From: Acidobacteriota bacterium
GTDB taxonomy: Bacteria > Acidobacteriota > Vicinamibacteria > Vicinamibacterales > CAVVIG01
Assembly: GCA_003222535.1 (NCBI GenBank)
Contig: QHWJ01000328.1
Location: 1 to 62,217, forward strand
Direction of reading: 5' to 3'
DNA length: 62,217 bases
The notes beneath the pieces were generated by a model that saw nothing but the letters and a program-made list of their open reading frames with translations, was not told the DNA's origin and searched no databases. Position 1 is the stretch's first letter; each line of letters starts with the position of its first letter. A program made the position numbers and the translations under genes. Below are positions 58,927-62,217 of the stretch, one piece after another.

Positions 58927-60168
58927 ATGAATGCAGAACGTGTTATCGCGGACCTGCGCGAGCTCGCGTCGAGGACCTCGACGCCCGAAGGGGCGCAACG
59001 CCTCGCCTGGGGCCCTTTATGGCGCGACGCGCGCGACTGGTTCAAGGGCAGGATTGCCGAGCTCGGACTGCCGATCGAAACGGATTCGGCCGGCAACAAC
59101 TGGGTGACGATGGCCGGCGCGTCGCCAAAGACCGTCATCGTCGGCAGCCATCTCGACTCGGTGCCGAATGGCGGATGGCTCGACGGCTGCCTCGGTGTGA
59201 TGGCGGCCCTCGAGGCGCTGCGGATGCACGCGGGCACCAGGCCGCCGGTGACGCTGAAGCTCGTGGACTGGGCGGACGAAGAAGGCGCTCGGTTCGGTCG
59301 CAGCCTGCTCGGGTCGGCGGCCGCCGCCGGGAGCTTGAAGGTCGAGGAGGTGCGCGAGCTGACAGATCGGCAGGGCACGCGGCTGGTCGATGCACTCGCG
59401 GAAAACGGGGTCGCGCTCGACCGGATGCTCGACGCGCACCGTGAGCTGAAGGCGATCGACGCGCGGGCGTATCTCGAGCTGCACATCGAGCAGGGGCCGG
59501 TGCTCGAATCGATGCGGAAGCCGACGGGCGTGGTGCTCGGGACCTTCGGCGTCGAGCGCAACATGCTTCGCTTCACCGGGCAGGCGGCTCACTCGGGATC
59601 GACGCCGATTCCGATGCGTCGCGACGCCTTTCTCGCGGCCGCGCAGACGGCGCTCGAATGCCGCGCGATCGCGACGCGGCATTCGAAGCCCGGCGCCGGC
59701 GTCGTCTGCACCGTCGGCGTCGTCAACGTCGAGCCGAAGATTGTGACCGCGGTGCCCGGCGTCTGCGAAATCTCGCTCGATCAGCGGGCGCTGGACGCCG
59801 GCGTCCTCGCCGCGATGCTTGGCGAGGCGCACGACGCGTCGGAGAGGGCGGCGCGGGAGAACAACGTCACGGTCGAGTGGCGCGGCCTGTGGCGGATCAA
59901 CCCCCGGCCGTTCGACCCTGCGCTGCTGCGCCTGTGCGAGGAAGCCGTCCGCGAGGAGACCGGCGACGCCCCGCGGCTGCCGTCGGGCCCGCTGCACGAC
60001 GCCGCCGAAATGGTGCCGCACATGCCGGTCGTCATGATGTTCGCGTCTTCGTCGAACGGCCTGTCGCACTGCAAGGAAGAAGACACGCCAGGGCCGCACC
60101 TCGAAAAAACCATCCGCGCCTACCTGCGCCTGGTCGAGAAGACCGTGGCGCACGTCGCCAAACAATAG
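58927..60168 (+). CDS. M20-family amidohydrolase (N-carbamoyl-L-amino-acid hydrolase / allantoate amidohydrolase-like)
   Basis: 413 residues from ATG 58927 (MNAERVIADLRELA); an upstream ATG at 58885 is in repeat DNA. Metal-binding residues of the family: GSHLDSVPNGGWLDGCLG near 79 (His and Asp), DWADEEGARFG near 117 (Glu-Glu), LELHIEQGPVLE near 178, AAHSGSTPIPMRRDAF near 214 and HDAAEMVP ... SHCKEE near 358. These cytoplasmic enzymes hydrolyse N-carbamoyl amino acids, ureidoglycolate or beta-ureidopropionate (pyrimidine breakdown). The final GLSHCKEE differs slightly from the common GxSHxPxE, where a His often binds zinc. Confidence 0.92.
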   Translation: MNAERVIADLRELASRTSTPEGAQRLAWGPLWRDARDWFKGRIAELGLPIETDSAGNNWVTMAGASPKTVIVGSHLDSVPNGGWLDGCLGVMAALEALRMHAGTRPPVTLKLVDWADEEGARFGRSLLGSAAAAGSLKVEEVRELTDRQGTRLVDALAENGVALDRMLDAHRELKAIDARAYLELHIEQGPVLESMRKPTGVVLGTFGVERNMLRFTGQAAHSGSTPIPMRRDAFLAAAQTALECRAIATRHSKPGAGVVCTVGVVNVEPKIVTAVPGVCEISLDQRALDAGVLAAMLGEAHDASERAARENNVTVEWRGLWRINPRPFDPALLRLCEEAVREETGDAPRLPSGPLHDAAEMVPHMPVVMMFASSSNGLSHCKEEDTPGPHLEKTIRAYLRLVEKTVAHVAKQ

Positions 60169-60346
60169 GGTTCATGGTTCAAGGTTCACGGTTCAAGGTT
60201 CGTTCTCGGTTCGGGGTTCAACGTTCAACGTTCGGGGTTCAACGTTCAAGGTTCGGAGCGGAACGCTGAACCGCGAACGCAGAACCTCGAACGAGGAACC
60301 AAGAACGTAGAACCTGAACGAACCCTGAACCCGGAACCGAGAACCT
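60169..60346. repeat. 7-bp GGTTCAA-type repeat with inverted arms
   Basis: Left half (60170-60255) is GGTTCAAGGTTCACGGTTCA-type units, right half (60261-60346) is their complement (GAACCGCGAACGCAGAACC). The two halves can fold into one long imperfect hairpin. It fills the gap between the convergent M20 and DUF3617 genes and begins one base after the M20 stop. Confidence 0.9.
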
Positions 60347-60349
60347 CTT

Positions 60350-60775
60350 TTATTTGGTGCAATCCCCGAGCCGCTTGCCCGAGTACTTCATCGTCATCGC
60401 GCCGCGGCCGCCACCTTCCATCTTGATCGTGCCGGTGTAGGTGTCGCCGGCGTAAACGAACTCACCTGTGCCGGTCATCGCCTGCTGCCCTTCGCACTTC
60501 ATCGACCAGGTGACCTTGTTGCCGTCCTGTTTGTAGTCGCTCACCTTGCAGTCCTGGTTCCCGCGCCCTCGGCCCTGCGGCATCGACTTCTGTGGGTCTT
60601 TTGCCTCGTCCGGCGTGATGCACTGGCTCGACGTCATCGGAGGCATTCCAGCGGGCATGCCGGGCATGTCCATTTCCATCTTCACTTCCCACCTGCCGTC
60701 CCGGCGCGGCTGCGCGAGAAGCGACGCGGAAACCGCGGCGGCGAATACGACCATGCCGATGGCTGCTCTTTCCAT
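60350..60775 (-). CDS. Exported DUF3617-like protein
   Basis: 141 residues from ATG 60775. Signal peptide (IGMVVFAAAVSASLLAQ), then DGRWEVKMEMDMPGMPAGMP near 25, SQCITPDEAKDPQKSMP, CKVSDYKQDGNKVTWSMKCEG near 78 and MTMKYSGKRLGDC, which fits DUF3617 with its four conserved cysteines. The function is unknown; proteins like this are periplasmic and Met-rich (PGMPAGMPPM might bind metal). A -10 TATAAT (minus strand, 60788-60783) ends eight bases before the ATG, so the mRNA would be leaderless. Confidence 0.85.
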   Translation of the reverse strand: MERAAIGMVVFAAAVSASLLAQPRRDGRWEVKMEMDMPGMPAGMPPMTSSQCITPDEAKDPQKSMPQGRGRGNQDCKVSDYKQDGNKVTWSMKCEGQQAMTGTGEFVYAGDTYTGTIKMEGGGRGAMTMKYSGKRLGDCTK

Positions 60776-60782
60776 GCGAGAA

Positions 60783-60811
60783 ATTATAGCGCCGAACCCG
60801 CGCGCTATAAT
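60783..60811. promoter_or_regulatory. Divergent -10 pair
   Basis: Minus-strand TATAAT (60788-60783) for the DUF3617 gene and plus-strand TATAAT (60806-60811) for the 58-residue membrane protein are both perfect -10 hexamers, 17 bases apart. No matching -35 is apparent for either; the intervening GCGCCGAACCCGCGCGC is a near-palindrome. Confidence 0.55.
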
Positions 60812-60831
60812 CGCGGCGCGAGGCAAACCTC

Positions 60832-61008
60832 ATGCGTGGTGTGTGCTGGCTGTTGATCGGCCTGGCGGCGCTGGCGTTCTCGGTCGGGACCACGATCGCG
60901 TTCACGCATCAGGTGTTTCTGCTCGAGCCGGTCGGATACTGGCGCGGCGCCGTCGGGTTCCTGCTGTTCGCAATCGCGCTGCGCTTGATGGACACTCGTC
61001 ATGGCTGA
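60832..61008 (+). CDS. Small membrane protein, 58 residues
   Basis: Starts at ATG 60832, 20 bases after a perfect -10. Two helices: WLLIGLAALAFSVGTTIAF (about 6-24) and WRGAVGFLLFAIALRLMD (about 37-54), with HQVFLLEPVGY between. No family recognised. The stop (TGA 61006-61008) lies in the first copies of an ATGGCTG repeat tract, so the last residues (RHG) are partly repeat-encoded. It is below usual annotation length, but the promoter, start and helices support it. Confidence 0.6.
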   Translation: MRGVCWLLIGLAALAFSVGTTIAFTHQVFLLEPVGYWRGAVGFLLFAIALRLMDTRHG

Positions 61009-61072
61009 TGGCTGATGGCTGATGGCTGATGGCTGATGGCTAATGGCTAATGGCTAATGGCTAATGGCTAAC
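61001..61072. repeat. 7-bp ATGGCTG repeat (left of the SDR gene)
   Basis: About ten consecutive 7-base units ATGGCTG/ATGGCTA. The inverted version (CAGCCAT) lies at 61960-62002 on the other side of the SDR gene, so the two may be arms of one element. Confidence 0.9.
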
Positions 61073-61106
61073 TAATCGTCGATGGAGCTGCAATGCCCAA
61101 CAGCCG

Positions 61107-61125
61107 TGAACCATGACATGGTTCA
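61107..61125. promoter_or_regulatory. Perfect 19-bp operator-like palindrome
   Basis: TGAACCATGACATGGTTCA is a 9-bp perfect inverted repeat with a one-base centre, the shape of a dimeric regulator's site. It is 72 bases before the SDR start. TTGACA at 61163-61168 lies between, but no good -10 follows at 17 bases, so the promoter is uncertain. Confidence 0.5.
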
Positions 61126-61197
61126 ACGTGAGCCCGTCATCGTCGCGATCGCACGAGCATTCTTGACACAAGATGTATTGAGTGCGGCTTCCACAGA

Positions 61198-61944
61198 ATG
61201 CTCTCAGCTCTCTTCGATCTGAGCAGTCACGTCGCCCTCGTAACAGGTGGGAACCACGGTATCGGTGCGGCGACCGCGCGTGCGCTTGCCGCCTGCGGCG
61301 CGCGCGTGCTGGTCTCCTACCTTCGGCTCACTGACCAGCCCGATCCGGGAATTCCCGAGAAGTACCGCGACAACCGCGCCGCCGATGCCGCCCACGTCCT
61401 CGCTGCTATCTGCGCTTCCGGTGGCCACGCGGCCGCGCTGGAAGCCGACCTCGCCGATCCAACGACGCCGCGCCGGCTGTTCGACGAGGCAGAGGCGAGG
61501 CTCGGTCCGGTCGACATTCTCGTGAACAATGCGAGTGGCTGGTTGGCCGATACCTTCGCCGTAGAGACCCGCGACAGGTTCGGCCGGAACCTCGTGCGCG
61601 TCTCCGCCGAGACGTTCGAGCGACAGTTCTCAGTGGACGCCCGAGGCTCAGCGGCGTTGATCGCGGAGCTCGCCCGCCGTCATGCCGAGCGAAAGTCCAG
61701 TTGGGGCAGGATCATCGGGCTGACCTCCGGCGGCGCAAACGGCTTCCCAGGCGAGGTGTCGTACGGTGCGGCGAAGGCGGCCCCCGAGAACTACACGATG
61801 TCGGCGGCGTTCGAGCTTGCCCACGTGGAAGAGCGCTCGGATCTGATCCACATCGTCGAGCCGGATGAAGTCGCACGGATCATCGTCTACCTCGTTTCAG
61901 AGGAGGCCAGGTTGATCACGGGAAACATCGTGCGACTGCGCTGA
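61198..61944 (+). CDS. Short-chain dehydrogenase/reductase (SDR), apparently with an internal deletion
   Basis: 248 residues. NAD(P) motif VALVTGGNHGIGAATARALA near 13 (TGxxxGxG), NNAS near 105 and the catalytic Tyr-x-x-x-Lys YGAAK near 188 are present. After the YxxxK helix (AAPENYTMSAAFELA) the protein jumps to EERSDLIHIVEPDEVARIIVYL. Family members have about 30 more residues there (PG/PP motif and substrate loop). The missing piece keeps the frame, so a protein can be made, but it lacks a normal substrate lid. The gene sits between ATGGCTG and CAGCCAT arms. Substrate unknown. Confidence 0.8.
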   Translation: MLSALFDLSSHVALVTGGNHGIGAATARALAACGARVLVSYLRLTDQPDPGIPEKYRDNRAADAAHVLAAICASGGHAAALEADLADPTTPRRLFDEAEARLGPVDILVNNASGWLADTFAVETRDRFGRNLVRVSAETFERQFSVDARGSAALIAELARRHAERKSSWGRIIGLTSGGANGFPGEVSYGAAKAAPENYTMSAAFELAHVEERSDLIHIVEPDEVARIIVYLVSEEARLITGNIVRLR

Positions 61945-61959
61945 GGTACCACACTTGGG

Positions 61960-62002
61960 AGCCATTGAACCATCAGCCATCAGCCATCAGCCATTAGCCA
62001 TG
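61960..62002. repeat. 7-bp CAGCCAT repeat (right of the SDR gene)
   Basis: Units CAGCCAT/TAGCCAT after GAGCCATTGAACCAT; reverse complement of the tract at 61001-61072. Confidence 0.88.
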
Positions 62003-62010
62003 AAGGTGGT

Positions 62011-62217
62011 TCACCGCGACCCTGCCGTTGTCTTGGAGCCGCTCGTCGCGATCTGCTTGAGCAGCTCGGCGACGGCCGCGTCGAGCTGGACGTCCTTCGA
62101 CGTGTAGCTCTCGCCGACCGGACGCGTAACCGGCACGTCGACCGGCCGCGGATGCATTTCCATCGGCGTCCCGTCGCTCGCGAAGATCTTGGTGCCCGGT
62201 ATGCGTAGCACCGAGCC
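62011..62217 (-). CDS. S41-family peptidase, C-terminal fragment (gene continues past the window)
   Basis: The last 68 codons, ending at 62011, including RIPGTKIFASDGTPMEMH and PVDVPVTRPVGES, then DVQLDAAVAELLKQIA. This is the usual end of the tricorn/C-terminal-processing-type S41 proteases, in which the phrase DG.xMExxPxPVDVPVT precedes a helix of D..LDxAVxxLL. The catalytic Ser-Lys region lies outside the window. Only this fragment can be described; exported protein-degrading function is inferred from the family. Confidence 0.75.
   Translation of the reverse strand, partial: GSVLRIPGTKIFASDGTPMEMHPRPVDVPVTRPVGESYTSKDVQLDAAVAELLKQIATSGSKTTAGSR

Overview
The window is GC-rich bacterial chromosome and most resembles an Acidobacteriota of the Vicinamibacteria type. 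Supporting signs are four FtsX/MacB-type ABC permeases of the form common in that phylum (three intact, one remnant), a carboxypeptidase-regulatory/TonB-dependent receptor, a large VPS10/BNR-repeat secreted protein, a DUF1800/DUF1501 pair, many secreted amidases and peptidases, and short intergenic repeats. The assignment is inferred from gene content; no rRNA or other marker is present. I saw no tRNA, rRNA, transposase, phage or CRISPR array.

Layout. 1-1.7 kb: E1 beta (cut by the window edge and broken by a deletion) and E1 alpha of a 2-oxoacid dehydrogenase. 1.7-4.4 kb: DUF1501 gene with a frameshifted DUF1800 partner. 4.4-9.7 kb: a geranylgeranyl-reductase-like flavoprotein divergent from a tightly overlapping four-gene operon (secreted protein, radical SAM, DegT aminotransferase, DedA). 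10-14.6 kb: acyl-CoA ligase and a PIG-L deacetylase. 14.8-21.2 kb: TonB receptor, FAD oxidoreductase, M55 aminopeptidase, Ada. 21.4-27.3 kb: ketopantoate reductase-like protein, amidase, serine hydrolase and a SUMF1-domain fusion. 27.4-32.6 kb: acetyltransferases, M19 dipeptidase and an ABC-2 exporter. 32.6-38.8 kb: an adhesin-like protein and FtsX permeases. 39-47.8 kb: Thr-rich/outer-membrane pair, sulfopyruvate-decarboxylase-like subunits, Uma2, esterase, second amidase, ICL/PEP-mutase-family protein. 48-62.2 kb: ECF sigma factor with FecR-like partner, epimerase, VPS10-like protein, another permease, amidohydrolase, M20 hydrolase, DUF3617, SDR, S41 protease end.

Functionally the region suits a heterotroph that uses extracellular peptides and amides: two exported amidases, M19, M55, M20 and S41 peptidases, a serine hydrolase, a TonB receptor and several exporters.

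The most striking content lies between genes. Almost every gap holds one of several repeat types: 7-, 8- and 9-bp degenerate tandem units usually arranged as inverted arms, palindromic hairpins with 2-3 nt loops, and composite cloverleaf elements. The cloverleaves keep one architecture (closing stem, side hairpin, central stem, side hairpin) while their sequence changes with compensating base pairs. These repeats abut or supply the stop codons of many genes, and in four genes they are read through in frame. A second theme is internal deletion: E1 beta and the DUF1800 gene each lose an out-of-frame segment and the SDR gene appears to lose one in frame, which is either real decay or an assembly artefact.
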